From: Paracoccus sulfuroxidans
Lineage (GTDB): Bacteria > Pseudomonadota > Alphaproteobacteria > Rhodobacterales > Rhodobacteraceae
Assembly: GCF_007830335.1 (NCBI RefSeq)
Contig: NZ_VLKU01000003.1
Span: 248,001 to 312,000, forward strand
DNA length: 64,000 nt
Reading direction: 5' to 3'
The notes beneath the pieces were generated by a model. That model was not told the DNA's origin. It made no database searches and saw only the letters and a program-made list of their open reading frames with translations. Positions 37,081 to 45,449 of this stretch are shown here, in pieces. The translations under genes and the position numbers were made by a program. How positions within the stretch are numbered: position 1 is the stretch's first letter; each line of letters starts with the position of its first letter.

Positions 37081-37105
37081 GCGCAGCGCCTTCGCGGCGC
37101 TGCGC
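37081..37105. terminator. Terminator-like hairpin after the paaN operon
   Basis: GCGCAGCGCC (37081-37090) and GGCGCTGCGC (37096-37105) form a perfect 10-bp stem with loop TTCGC. It sits seven bases after the fusion gene's stop and just before the stop of the convergent RTX gene. The downstream run is weak (CCTTC), so it may be an mRNA end or a bidirectional barrier. Confidence 0.6.
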
Positions 37106-37116
37106 CCTTCACCGCA

Positions 37117-40100
37117 TCAGAAGACGACCAGATCGTCGATCAGTATGTTCAGGCTGTTGACGCCGTTGACGGTCAGCACATTGCCATGGCCGAAATCCAG
37201 CACGGCGCGACCATTCTGGATCTCTCCGAACTGCGCCAGAACCTGCTGCGGGGTCAGCGCGCGACCGCCCCACAGGTCATTGTTGATGTGCAGCGTGTCG
37301 ATGTTGTTCTGGAAATCCGCGACCAGCGTACGCCCCGCGCCGAAGACGAAGTGATCGGCCCCCGCGCCGCCCCGCAGCGTGTCATTTCCCCCCAGACCGT
37401 TCAGCCAGTTGTTCCCCGAGTTCCCGGCGATGAAATTGCTCATCGCATTGCCGGTGGCTGTGGTGTTTGCGGCCCCGGTCAGGATCAGGTTCTCGACATG
37501 CGCAGGCAGGCGGAAGCTGCCCGAGCTGCGCACCGTGTCGAAGCCGCCGCCTGCGCCCTCGATGATGATGTCATTGCCGTCGGTCAGATAGGTGTCATTG
37601 CCGCGCCCGCCGATCATCGTGTCGCGCCCGCCGCCTCCGGTCAGCCAGTTGTTGCCCGCGTTCCCGGTGATGCGGTTGTCCATCGCATTGCCGGTGGCGC
37701 TGATATTGGCGGTGCCCAGCAGCACGATGTTTTCGATGTTGCGGGGCAGGTTGAGGCTGGCCCAGCTTTGCACGGTGTCGATGCCTTCCCCGACCTTCTC
37801 GACGATCAGGTCGCGGCCATCGGTGATATAGATGTCATTGCCGAGGCCGCCCACCATGGTGTCGCGGCCCGCACGCCCGATCAGCGTGTCATGGCCCGCG
37901 CCGCCGTGCAGGGCGTTGTTGCCGGCATTGCCCTCCAGCACCTCGCTGCGGGCGGTGCCGTAAAGCGCCCAGTTGCCCGCGCCCACCATCTTGACGATCT
38001 CGACCGGGCCCTGAATGCGACCCAGCGAGAAGTTCGTGCCGATGAAGACCGCGTCACGGCCATGGCCCGCACGCTCGATCACCTGATCCATGGAATGGCT
38101 GACGTAATAGGTGTCATTGCCGCGCCCGCCCTCCATCCTCGTGCCATGCGTCCCGGCCGAGTGCAGGCGGTCATGCCCGTCGCTGGCGATCAGCGTGCTG
38201 ATGCGCGTCGCCGCCCCCAGCGAATAAAGCCGCGCGCCGTCCGCCGTCGAGGTCGAGCCACCCCGCGCATGCAGGACCAGCGTCTCATCCCCCATGGCCG
38301 AGGCGTTGACGATATTGTCGCCCTGCCAGTCGCGGATCACCCGGTCATTGCCCAGATTGATGGTGCCGTCTGCGCCGCGATTGGTGCGGCGGAAATCGTC
38401 GTTGAAGACATAGGTGTCGGCCGAGGTCTCGCCCGCGCCATGGACGGTCAGGCGCAGCGCCTGCACCAGAATATCCATCAGGCCCGGCTGTTCGGCGCGG
38501 CTGCGCAGCTCGATCTGCCACTGACCCTGCGCGCTTTCCCCGGCAAAGCGGCGGGTCGACCAGCTACCGTCGAAATCGCCCCAATAGGCGTTGAGCTGCG
38601 CCTGTGTGGCATTCGGACCGGGGGGCGTGCCATGGACGATGTCGGTCGCGTCCGAGCCGCCGCCCTGCCGCACATGCCAGCGCGTCCCGTCGGGAGAAAT
38701 CAGCGTGACGTCGATGGCGGCAGCCAGCCCGCCCCAGAAGGTGCCCCAGACCTCTTCGACGCGCTGCAGGACATGCAGGTCCAGCCGCAGGTCCAGCGAC
38801 TCGATGTCGATGTCGCGGGCGATGTTGAGGTTCAGCCGCGCCACCACCGGCTCGGGTCCGGTCAGCGCGCCATTGTCATGCACCTGAATGCGGCGGCCGA
38901 TATTGGTCCCGCCGCCGACGCTGAGGTTGACCTCGTTCTGGCTGCTCTGGGTGCCGCGCCAGGTCTCGGCCAGACGCACGGCCTGGAAGGCGTCCAGCGT
39001 GCCAAAGCCCAGATCGCGCGAGAAGGCGAAGCCGCCGCCGTTATGGGTGGTGGCGTTGTTGACCGACTGCCGCTCGATATAGTCCAGCGCGCCGGTCAGG
39101 TCGGGCGCGATGCCGCGTCCCTTGTGCCAGACCGAGGCATGCGACAGGATCGTCTGCACATCGCGCCAGCCAAGGTTCGGGTTCGCCTCAAGCATCAGGG
39201 CCACGACGCCCGCGACGATGGCCGATTCCTGACCGCTGTTGAAGGTGGTGGTCATCGCCCCGCTGTTCAGATCGGTGATGGGCGTGCCGTAAAGCCGGTT
39301 GATCAGCGGCGGAAGCAGCCCGAAAGATCCGCTGTTCGCCCCGACCCGCCCGATGGCGCCCAGATCGTCCAGCACCAGCGTCGCGATGGCGTCATTCGCA
39401 TTCGACCAGATCGAGGGGTCGAATTGCCATTTGTTCGGATCCCACGGATCGGTGATCACCCCGGTCGAGCCATGGATATAGCTGGCCGTATCGGCCAGCA
39501 CCGAGGTCAGCGTCATCTCGTTTTCCATGCTGCCATAGCCGATCACCCCCTCGACCGAGAGCGCGTTCACCACCACCGCATGGCGCGAGCCCGCGTTGCC
39601 GAACTGGCTGCCGTCAAGGTTGATCGAGATGCTGTTGCCGGGCGCGTTCTCCAGCACCACGACGCTGCCCTTGCCGTCGCGTCCGGCGGTCACGGCCGCC
39701 GCGTCCAGATGCGTCGCACCGAAGCGCACAGTGTCGGTGCGCGCGACGACCACATCGGCATCCAAGAGCCGGATGCCGTTCCCCATGAACTGGCCATAGC
39801 CCGCGACGCGGGAATCGGGGGCGACGCCCACCAGACCGCGGCCATTGTCATCGGCGGCGATGGTGCCCGCCAGAGCGGTCGCAAGGCCGTTTGACGACAG
39901 ATGCGCATTCGGCGGGTTCAGCGTCGGGCGACCGGCGAAGTTGTAATTCGCGCGCAGGTCCCAGTGATCGGCATCGGGATAGCCGAAGACGGCGACATTG
40001 ACGCCGCGCCCCCGGTAATCATCCCAGACATCCTGCACGTTCAGCCAGGGCGTCATGCCGTTGGGGCTGTGGGGGCCAAGGTCATAGCGACCCGAAAGAT

Positions 40101-40143
40101 AGGTCTGGAAACGGAAATATGTATCTCGGGGAGTATAGGGCAT
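37117..40143 (-). CDS. RTX exoprotein with a catalytically dead subtilase domain and P-domain
   Basis: A 1008-residue protein with no Sec signal. Residues about 35-345 match kexin-like S8 peptidases of this order (VNVAV, LAGTIAADDNGRGLVGVAPD, IVAGVVALMLEANPNLGWRD), but the triad is gone: Asp is Gly54 (VNVAVFGYP), His is Leu87 (SSNGLATALAG), and Ser is Gly304 (FNSGQESAIVAG). A proprotein-convertase P-domain follows (about 400-565), then RTX calcium-binding repeats such as GGRGNDTY and GNAGNNWLTGGGGRDT. The C-terminus ends in an aliphatic stretch (LNILIDDLVVF), as in type I secretion substrates. Probably secreted; binding or structural role rather than proteolysis. No transporter gene is adjacent. 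The Shine-Dalgarno sequence is weak. Confidence 0.88.
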   Translation of the reverse strand: MPYTPRDTYFRFQTYLSGRYDLGPHSPNGMTPWLNVQDVWDDYRGRGVNVAVFGYPDADHWDLRANYNFAGRPTLNPPNAHLSSNGLATALAGTIAADDNGRGLVGVAPDSRVAGYGQFMGNGIRLLDADVVVARTDTVRFGATHLDAAAVTAGRDGKGSVVVLENAPGNSISINLDGSQFGNAGSRHAVVVNALSVEGVIGYGSMENEMTLTSVLADTASYIHGSTGVITDPWDPNKWQFDPSIWSNANDAIATLVLDDLGAIGRVGANSGSFGLLPPLINRLYGTPITDLNSGAMTTTFNSGQESAIVAGVVALMLEANPNLGWRDVQTILSHASVWHKGRGIAPDLTGALDYIERQSVNNATTHNGGGFAFSRDLGFGTLDAFQAVRLAETWRGTQSSQNEVNLSVGGGTNIGRRIQVHDNGALTGPEPVVARLNLNIARDIDIESLDLRLDLHVLQRVEEVWGTFWGGLAAAIDVTLISPDGTRWHVRQGGGSDATDIVHGTPPGPNATQAQLNAYWGDFDGSWSTRRFAGESAQGQWQIELRSRAEQPGLMDILVQALRLTVHGAGETSADTYVFNDDFRRTNRGADGTINLGNDRVIRDWQGDNIVNASAMGDETLVLHARGGSTSTADGARLYSLGAATRISTLIASDGHDRLHSAGTHGTRMEGGRGNDTYYVSHSMDQVIERAGHGRDAVFIGTNFSLGRIQGPVEIVKMVGAGNWALYGTARSEVLEGNAGNNALHGGAGHDTLIGRAGRDTMVGGLGNDIYITDGRDLIVEKVGEGIDTVQSWASLNLPRNIENIVLLGTANISATGNAMDNRITGNAGNNWLTGGGGRDTMIGGRGNDTYLTDGNDIIIEGAGGGFDTVRSSGSFRLPAHVENLILTGAANTTATGNAMSNFIAGNSGNNWLNGLGGNDTLRGGAGADHFVFGAGRTLVADFQNNIDTLHINNDLWGGRALTPQQVLAQFGEIQNGRAVLDFGHGNVLTVNGVNSLNILIDDLVVF

Positions 40144-40424
40144 GGCAAGAAACTCGTTTGATGATCGATAACGAAATCACACACCGCCTGCCTTCCCGGG
40201 GGCGGCGCTACCTGAATACCCCGGCGCAGGCCGATGCGACACGGGGGCCGGGCGCGTTAGGCGAAGCCTTGCCGGTAGGGCGATCGCAGGGCGGGCGGCC
40301 GCACGCGCGTGACCGGCAATCCGCCGGTTGCGGCGGCGGTCCTTGCACGGGGGCTGGCGGCAGATTGCCAAAACGGTTTAGAGGATTGACAACACAAGCC
40401 TGAAATCAGGATCGGAGCCCGCAG

Positions 40425-41039
40425 ATGAGCATCCATCTTTACCAAAATGACCTGCCCGACGATCTGGATCTGGGCCCCGTCGTCGCCATCGACACCGAAA
40501 CCATGGGCCTTGACCCGCGCCGCGACCGGCTGTGCCTGGTGCAGCTGTCCTCGGGCGATGGCTCGGCGCATCTGGTCCAGATCGCCAAGGACCAGCGCAG
40601 CGCGCCCAATCTGACGCGCATGCTGACCGATCCGGCGGTGCTGAAGCTCTTCCACTTTGGCCGCTTTGACATTGCGGCGCTGGAATCGGCCTTTGGCGTG
40701 GTCACGGCGCCGGTCTGGTGCACCAAGATCGCCTCGAAGATGGTGCGCACCTTCACCGACCGGCATGGGCTGAAATATCTGCTCTCGGAACTGGTTGGCG
40801 TCGATATCTCGAAACAGCAGCAGACCAGCGACTGGGGCACCCCGGTCCTGTCGGATGCGCAGCTGGAATATGCCGCCTCGGACGTTTTGCACCTGCATGC
40901 GCTGAAGGCCCAGCTTGAGGAGCGTCTGCAGCGCGAGGGCCGCATGGGCCTTGCGCAGGCCTGCTTTGACTTCCTGCCCGCCCGCGCCCATCTGGACCTG
41001 ATGGGCTGGGGGGATGAAAACGATATCTTCAGGCACTAG
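40425..41039 (+). CDS. rnd: Ribonuclease D, short form
   Basis: A 204-residue DEDDy 3'-5' exonuclease. Motif I is VVAIDTETMGLDP, motif II FHFGRFDIAALE, and motif III YAASDVLHLHAL with the Tyr and Asp. It matches only the catalytic domain; the HRDC domains of E. coli RNase D are absent, as is usual in related bacteria. It trims structured RNA 3' ends. It begins the run rnd-kdsD-lptC-lptA-lptB. The 281 bases before it (40144-40424) contain no gene I can support; a TTGACA at 40386-40391 may be part of its promoter. Confidence 0.87.
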   Translation: MSIHLYQNDLPDDLDLGPVVAIDTETMGLDPRRDRLCLVQLSSGDGSAHLVQIAKDQRSAPNLTRMLTDPAVLKLFHFGRFDIAALESAFGVVTAPVWCTKIASKMVRTFTDRHGLKYLLSELVGVDISKQQQTSDWGTPVLSDAQLEYAASDVLHLHALKAQLEERLQREGRMGLAQACFDFLPARAHLDLMGWGDENDIFRH

Positions 41040-41048
41040 ATACCCGAC

Positions 41049-41996
41049 ATGAGCGAATATCTGAACACCGCGCGCCGCGTGATCGAGACCGAGATGGCGG
41101 GTCTGCAACAGCTTGCAGGCTCTCTGGGAGAGAATTTCGACCGTGCGGTCGAGATCATGCTGGCCGTGAAGGGCCGGGTGATCGTCTCGGGCATGGGCAA
41201 GTCGGGCCATGTGGGGCGCAAGATTGCGGCGACACTCGCCTCGACCGGGACGCCCGCGCAATTCGTCCACCCCGCAGAGGCCAGCCATGGCGATCTGGGC
41301 ATGGTGACGAAAAGCGATGCGGTGCTGGTGCTGTCGAACTCGGGTGAGACGCCCGAGATCGCCGATATCGTGGCCCACACGCGCCGCTTCGCCATCCCGC
41401 TGATCGGCGTGGCGAGCCGCGCCGAGTCGACCCTGCTGCGCCAGTCGGACGTGGCGCTGGTGCTGCCCGCCGCCGCCGAGGCCTGCGGCAATGGCATCGT
41501 GCCCACCACCTCGACCACCATGACCATGGCGCTTGGCGATGCGCTGGCGATTGCGCTGATGGAGCACCGCCAGTTCACGCCCGAACATTTCCGCACCTTC
41601 CACCCCGGCGGCAAGCTGGGCGCGAAACTGTCGCGGGTCGGCGATCTGATGCATGCCGACATGCCGCTGGTCAGCGAGGCGACGCCGATGACCGACGCGC
41701 TTCTGACGATCAGCCAGAAGGGCTTTGGCGTCACCGGCGTCCTGGATCCGCGCGGCCATCTGAGCGGGATCATCACCGACGGCGACCTGCGGCGTCACAT
41801 GCAGGGGCTGCTGGATCTGGACGCGGCCTCGGTGATGACGCGCGCGCCGCGCACCATCTCGCCCGATGCACTGGCCGAGGCCGCGCTGGAGCAGATGCAG
41901 GGCAGCAAGATCACCAGCCTCTTTGCCGTCGACAAGAACGCGCGTCCGGTGGGCATCATCCATATCCACGACTGCCTTCGCGCAGGTATGGTCTAA
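41049..41996 (+). CDS. kdsD: Arabinose-5-phosphate isomerase (KpsF/GutQ family)
   Basis: A 315-residue enzyme that converts ribulose-5-phosphate to arabinose-5-phosphate, the first step to Kdo for LPS. The SIS domain (about 35-170) has VIVSGMGKSGHVGRKIAATLASTGTPA and VLVLSNSGETPEI. The linker EHFRTFHPGGKLGAKL is diagnostic, followed by two CBS domains (DLMHADMPLVSEATPM; GIITDGDLRRHMQ). Neighbouring lptC-A-B support the LPS role. Confidence 0.92.
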   Translation: MSEYLNTARRVIETEMAGLQQLAGSLGENFDRAVEIMLAVKGRVIVSGMGKSGHVGRKIAATLASTGTPAQFVHPAEASHGDLGMVTKSDAVLVLSNSGETPEIADIVAHTRRFAIPLIGVASRAESTLLRQSDVALVLPAAAEACGNGIVPTTSTTMTMALGDALAIALMEHRQFTPEHFRTFHPGGKLGAKLSRVGDLMHADMPLVSEATPMTDALLTISQKGFGVTGVLDPRGHLSGIITDGDLRRHMQGLLDLDAASVMTRAPRTISPDALAEAALEQMQGSKITSLFAVDKNARPVGIIHIHDCLRAGMV

Positions 41997-41999
41997 GCC

Positions 42000-42575
42000 A
42001 TGGTGACACGCTCGCGCATCGTGGCCTGGTTGCGCGTGGTGATGCCGCTTGCGGCGCTGGTGCTTCTGTCGGTCCTGTTCCTGCTGGGCCGCAAGCCCGA
42101 GCCGGGCAGCACCATCCCCTATGCCGATGTCGATCCGCAGGAACTGGCGCAGAACTCGGCCGTGACCGCGCCGAATTACGCCGGGGTGACGCCGAACGGG
42201 TCCGAGGTGACGCTGACGGCCGAACGCGCCAAGCCGAACGCCTCCGGCGCGCTGGAAAGCATCGATGCGGTGCGGATGACGCTGACCAGCCCTGAAGGCC
42301 GCAAGGCCAATCTGGATGCCGGAAAGGCGCAGATGCAGGGCGATGACGTCCGCCTGACCGGCGATGTCCGCCTGACCACCGAGGATGGCTGGACCGTCAC
42401 CGCGCCCGAATTTCTGGCCGGGCTGCGCGAAGGCACCCTTTCCGCCGATCAGGAAGTGAACGTGACCGCCCCCTTTGGCGAGCTGACCGCCGGTCGCATG
42501 GATCTGCGCCCGACCGAAGGCGGCAATCACGTTCTTGATTTGAATGGCGGAGTTCGTCTGATATATCGCCCATGA
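42000..42575 (+). CDS. lptC: LPS export periplasmic protein LptC
   Basis: A 191-residue single-pass membrane protein with an N-terminal anchor (VVMPLAALVLLSVLFLLG) and a periplasmic beta-jellyroll part (VTAPNYAGVTPNGSEVTLTA, RMTLTSPEGRKANLDAGKA). LptC links the LptBFG transporter to the periplasmic LptA bridge. It follows kdsD by three bases. LptC sequences diverge strongly, so the order kdsD-lptC-lptA-lptB gives much of the confidence. Confidence 0.85.
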   Translation: MVTRSRIVAWLRVVMPLAALVLLSVLFLLGRKPEPGSTIPYADVDPQELAQNSAVTAPNYAGVTPNGSEVTLTAERAKPNASGALESIDAVRMTLTSPEGRKANLDAGKAQMQGDDVRLTGDVRLTTEDGWTVTAPEFLAGLREGTLSADQEVNVTAPFGELTAGRMDLRPTEGGNHVLDLNGGVRLIYRP

Positions 42576-42639
42576 TGCCCACCCCAATCGCCCCATCCGC
42601 CGGCGTTGCCGGGGCCGTCGCCGCTGTACAGGAGTCACG

Positions 42640-43131
42640 ATGAAACGCATTGAACGGTTGTGTTCGACGGGTCTTCTGGTCGCGTTTCTTGCGGCGGGCC
42701 TTGCCCATGCGCAGGAACGGGGCTTCGGCAATGCTCAGGACGTGAAACTGCCGGTCGAGGTGACCGCCGACAACCTGTCGGTTGATCAGGCGACGGGGAA
42801 GGCCATTTTCTCGGGCAAGGTGCTGGTGGGGCAGGGGACGATGCGTCTGGCGGCCGACAAGGTTGCTGTCGTCTATGGCGGCGCGGATGCGCGCCGGATC
42901 ACCGCGCTGGAGGCCACGGGCAATGTGACGCTTGCCGCAGGCGATGACGCGGCCGAGGCCGAGAAAGCCGATTATGACGTTGCGTCCGGAAATGTGGTCC
43001 TGACCGGCAATGTGCTGCTGACCCAGGGGCAGAATGTCATGTCCGGCGAACGCGTCGAGGTGAACCTTGCGACCGGGACGGCCAATGTCTCGGGCCGGGT
43101 GCGCAGCGTCCTGCAGCCCGGGGGCCAATGA
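42640..43131 (+). CDS. lptA: LPS transport periplasmic protein LptA
   Basis: A 163-residue exported protein. The signal peptide MKRIERLCSTGLLVAFLAAG-LAHA precedes a beta-jellyroll OstA-like domain (PVEVTADNLSVDQATGKAIF, GNVVLTGNVLLTQGQNVMSG). LptA forms the periplasmic bridge that carries LPS from LptC to the outer membrane. GGAG precedes the ATG at 42640, and its TGA overlaps the lptB start (ATGA). Confidence 0.9.
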   Translation: MKRIERLCSTGLLVAFLAAGLAHAQERGFGNAQDVKLPVEVTADNLSVDQATGKAIFSGKVLVGQGTMRLAADKVAVVYGGADARRITALEATGNVTLAAGDDAAEAEKADYDVASGNVVLTGNVLLTQGQNVMSGERVEVNLATGTANVSGRVRSVLQPGGQ

Positions 43132-43901
43132 TGGACGGCCCGTTGGAGCAGCCGGAAAGCGCCAGCCCGGCCGAGACCGGGGGGCTGCGCGTCCGGGGCC
43201 TGCGCAAATCCTATCGCAACCGCCCGATCATCCACGACGTCTCGGTCGATCTGGGCCGGGGAGAGGTCGTGGCGCTGCTGGGGCCGAACGGTTCGGGCAA
43301 AACCACCTGTTTTTACTGCATCGCGGGCCTGGTGAACGCGGATGCGGGTCTGGTGTCGATCGACGGGCAGGACGCGACCTCGTTGCCGATGTTTCAGCGC
43401 GCCCGCATGGGCATCGGCTATCTGCCGCAAGAGATGTCGATCTTTCGCGGCCTGACGGTCGAACAGAACATCATGGCTGTGCTGGAACTGGTCTGCCGTG
43501 ACAGCCATCACCGGCGCGAACGGCTGGAAGAACTGCTGGGCGATTTCTCGATCGGGCATATTCGGCACGCCTCGGCCATGGCGCTGTCGGGCGGTGAGCG
43601 GCGCCGGGCCGAAATCGCCCGCTGCCTTGCGTCAAATCCGTCCTATCTTCTGCTGGACGAACCTTTCGCGGGTGTCGATCCCATCGCCGTCAACGAAATT
43701 CGCGGCCTTGTCCATGACCTCAAATCACGCGGCATCGGTGTCCTCATCACCGACCATAACGTACGGGAAACGCTGGAAATCGTGGACCGCGCCTATATTT
43801 TGCACGATGGCCGCGTGCTCAAGTCCGGCTCGACCGCCGATATCGTTGCCGACCCGCAGGTCCGGCAGGTGTATCTGGGCGAAGGTTTCCGCATGAACTG
43901 A
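43128..43901 (+). CDS. lptB: LPS export ABC transporter ATP-binding protein LptB
   Basis: A 257-residue ATPase that drives LPS extraction. Walker A is GPNGSGKTT, the signature LSGGERRRAEIARCL, Walker B LLLDEPFAGVDPIAV and the switch histidine lies in ITDHNVRETLEI, all characteristic of LptB. LptF and LptG are not in the window. In E. coli rpoN follows lptB; here the next gene is hpf and rpoN is absent. Confidence 0.94.
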   Translation: MMDGPLEQPESASPAETGGLRVRGLRKSYRNRPIIHDVSVDLGRGEVVALLGPNGSGKTTCFYCIAGLVNADAGLVSIDGQDATSLPMFQRARMGIGYLPQEMSIFRGLTVEQNIMAVLELVCRDSHHRRERLEELLGDFSIGHIRHASAMALSGGERRRAEIARCLASNPSYLLLDEPFAGVDPIAVNEIRGLVHDLKSRGIGVLITDHNVRETLEIVDRAYILHDGRVLKSGSTADIVADPQVRQVYLGEGFRMN

Positions 43902-44047
43902 TTGGCCGCAGGGCCTTCGCCCCCGTTGACAGAAGCGTCCGGCTGTCACCAAATTGGGGTATGGCGGTTCGTTATGCCGCTGGAATGAACCGGACGTTGC
44001 GGCCGGAATGGCGCGACGAGACCGGACAACCGAAAGGACGGTTCAAC

Positions 44048-44623
44048 ATGCGCTATCAGATCAGTGGAAAACAGATCGACGTCGGTGACGCTCTTTCCAC
44101 GCATGTCAAAGACCATCTTGGCGAGACAGTGGAAAAGTACTCTCAGCGCCCGACCGACGCGACGGTGATTTTTTCCCGCAATGCGCATGAATTCATCTGT
44201 GACTCGGTGGTGCATCTTTCGACCGGGCTGACCGTGCAGGCCAAGGGGGCCTCGACCGAGATCTATGCCGCGTTCGAACAGTGCCGCGAGCGGATGGACA
44301 AACAGCTGCGCCGCTACAAGCGCCGCCTGAAAGACCATTACAAGGACCGGGCCGAACCTGTTGCGTTCGAGCAAGCCGACATGTATGTGCTGGCCGCAGA
44401 TGAGGATGAGTGGGAAACGCAGGCCAACGGTCCGCAGCCCATGATCATCGCCGAAATGGAGACACGAGTGCCCACCGTATCGGTCGGTGAGGCGGTGATG
44501 CAGATGGAACTGGCCGGCAGCCCGATGCTGGTGTTCCGCAATGAAAAGCATGGGGGCGTGAACGTGGTCTATCGCCGCGAGGACGGCAATGTAGGCTGGA
44601 TCGATCCGCGCAATTTGAACTAG
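44048..44623 (+). CDS. hpf: Ribosome hibernation-promoting factor, long form
   Basis: A 191-residue protein. The N-terminal S30AE domain (MRYQISGKQIDVGDALSTHV to about residue 105) binds the ribosomal decoding region, and a C-terminal dimerisation domain (about 130-191; VSVGEAVMQMELAGSPMLVF, GNVGWIDPRNLN) lets it form 100S ribosome dimers. The ATG at 44048 follows AAAGGA and begins at the conserved N-terminus; the frame is open further upstream without homology. Followed by ptsN, the usual order. Confidence 0.92.
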   Translation: MRYQISGKQIDVGDALSTHVKDHLGETVEKYSQRPTDATVIFSRNAHEFICDSVVHLSTGLTVQAKGASTEIYAAFEQCRERMDKQLRRYKRRLKDHYKDRAEPVAFEQADMYVLAADEDEWETQANGPQPMIIAEMETRVPTVSVGEAVMQMELAGSPMLVFRNEKHGGVNVVYRREDGNVGWIDPRNLN

Positions 44624-44699
44624 GCCCGGCCAACCTTTAAGGCCATGCTCTTGAAAGTCCCGGTCGCCCCGCGGCCGGGACAAGGACAATTCAGAAGAT

Positions 44700-45164
44700 A
44701 TGCAGATCAGCGATATTCTTTCTCCCGCCGCAGTGAGAACCGTGGCGCAGACGACCAGCAAGAAGCGATTGTTCCAGGACATCGCCGAGCAGGCCCGGCA
44801 GATCTATGGCGTCGATGCCGCCCAGACGCTGGACGCCCTGCAAGAGCGGGAAAGCCTTGGTCCGACGGGCGTGGGGCATGGCGTGGCGCTGCCGCATGCG
44901 CGGCTTCACGGGCTCGACAAGGTCGTGGGGCTGTTTCTGCGGCTGGAAAAACCGCTGGACTTCGATGCCGTCGACCGGCAACCTGTTGACCTGATCTTTG
45001 CTTTGCTGGCGCCCAAGAACTCGGGGGTCGATCACCTCAAGGCCTTGGCGCTGGTGTCGCGGACGCTGCGCGATCAGGATCTGCGCAGCAAGCTTCGCGC
45101 CAATGACGATCCGGCGGCCCTGCATGCGATGCTGGCGGCGTCGCCGGGAATCAAGGCTGCCTAG
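44700..45164 (+). CDS. ptsN: PTS IIA-like nitrogen-regulatory protein (EIIA-Ntr)
   Basis: A 154-residue EIIA domain. The phosphorylated histidine is in GVGHGVALPHARLHGLDKV, and LGPTGVGHG and LKALALVSRTLRD match PtsN. It regulates potassium, carbon/nitrogen and envelope responses through its phosphorylation state and has no sugar transporter here. It follows hpf by 76 bases and precedes a 64-residue gene by 10. Confidence 0.93.
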   Translation: MQISDILSPAAVRTVAQTTSKKRLFQDIAEQARQIYGVDAAQTLDALQERESLGPTGVGHGVALPHARLHGLDKVVGLFLRLEKPLDFDAVDRQPVDLIFALLAPKNSGVDHLKALALVSRTLRDQDLRSKLRANDDPAALHAMLAASPGIKAA

Positions 45165-45174
45165 GGAGGTCGCG

Positions 45175-45369
45175 ATGACCAGACATCTTTCGGACAAACC
45201 GCGCACGACCGCTGCCGGTCGCCTGCGCCACTTCCTGCAACATGAACGCGAATCCGGCGACATTCACCCGGCGATCGCCGCGCTGCACGCCCGCAGCACG
45301 AAGACCACGCCCGAGGCTGACCGCCGCGTCGCCGAATACACACGGATCGAGCGTGGCCACCGCGCCTGA
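45175..45369 (+). CDS. Small basic hypothetical protein after ptsN
   Basis: The product has 64 residues, starting MTRHLSDKPRTTAAGRLRHF, rich in Arg, His, Ala and Thr. A strong GGGAGGT lies four bases before the ATG and codon use is like that of its neighbours, so it is likely translated. No membrane segment or known motif is visible. It is the last gene before a strong bidirectional terminator, co-transcribed with hpf-ptsN. Function unknown. Confidence 0.62.
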   Translation: MTRHLSDKPRTTAAGRLRHFLQHERESGDIHPAIAALHARSTKTTPEADRRVAEYTRIERGHRA

Positions 45370-45397
45370 TCCTCCGCTAAGGCGGAACCTGACCGCT

Positions 45398-45427
45398 AAA
45401 AAGGCCGCGCAATCTGCGCGGCCTTTT
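45398..45427. terminator. Bidirectional intrinsic terminator between ptsN operon and ilvE
   Basis: GGCCGCGC (45403-45410) and GCGCGGCC (45416-45423) form a perfect 8-bp stem around AATCT, flanked by five A (45398-45402) and four T (45424-45427). Both strands therefore read stem plus U-run, ending the rightward ptsN transcript and the leftward ilvE transcript. Confidence 0.88.
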
Positions 45428-45449
45428 CGTTGGCGATAGACTGGGCCGC

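Noticed and set aside
37186-39894. Long open frame antisense to the RTX gene
   Set aside because: It mirrors the GC-rich codon pattern of the real gene, has no recognisable domain and no ribosome binding site.
40144-40403. Possible small gene in the gap before rnd
   Set aside because: Open frames exist, but none has a good ribosome binding site or a recognisable product.
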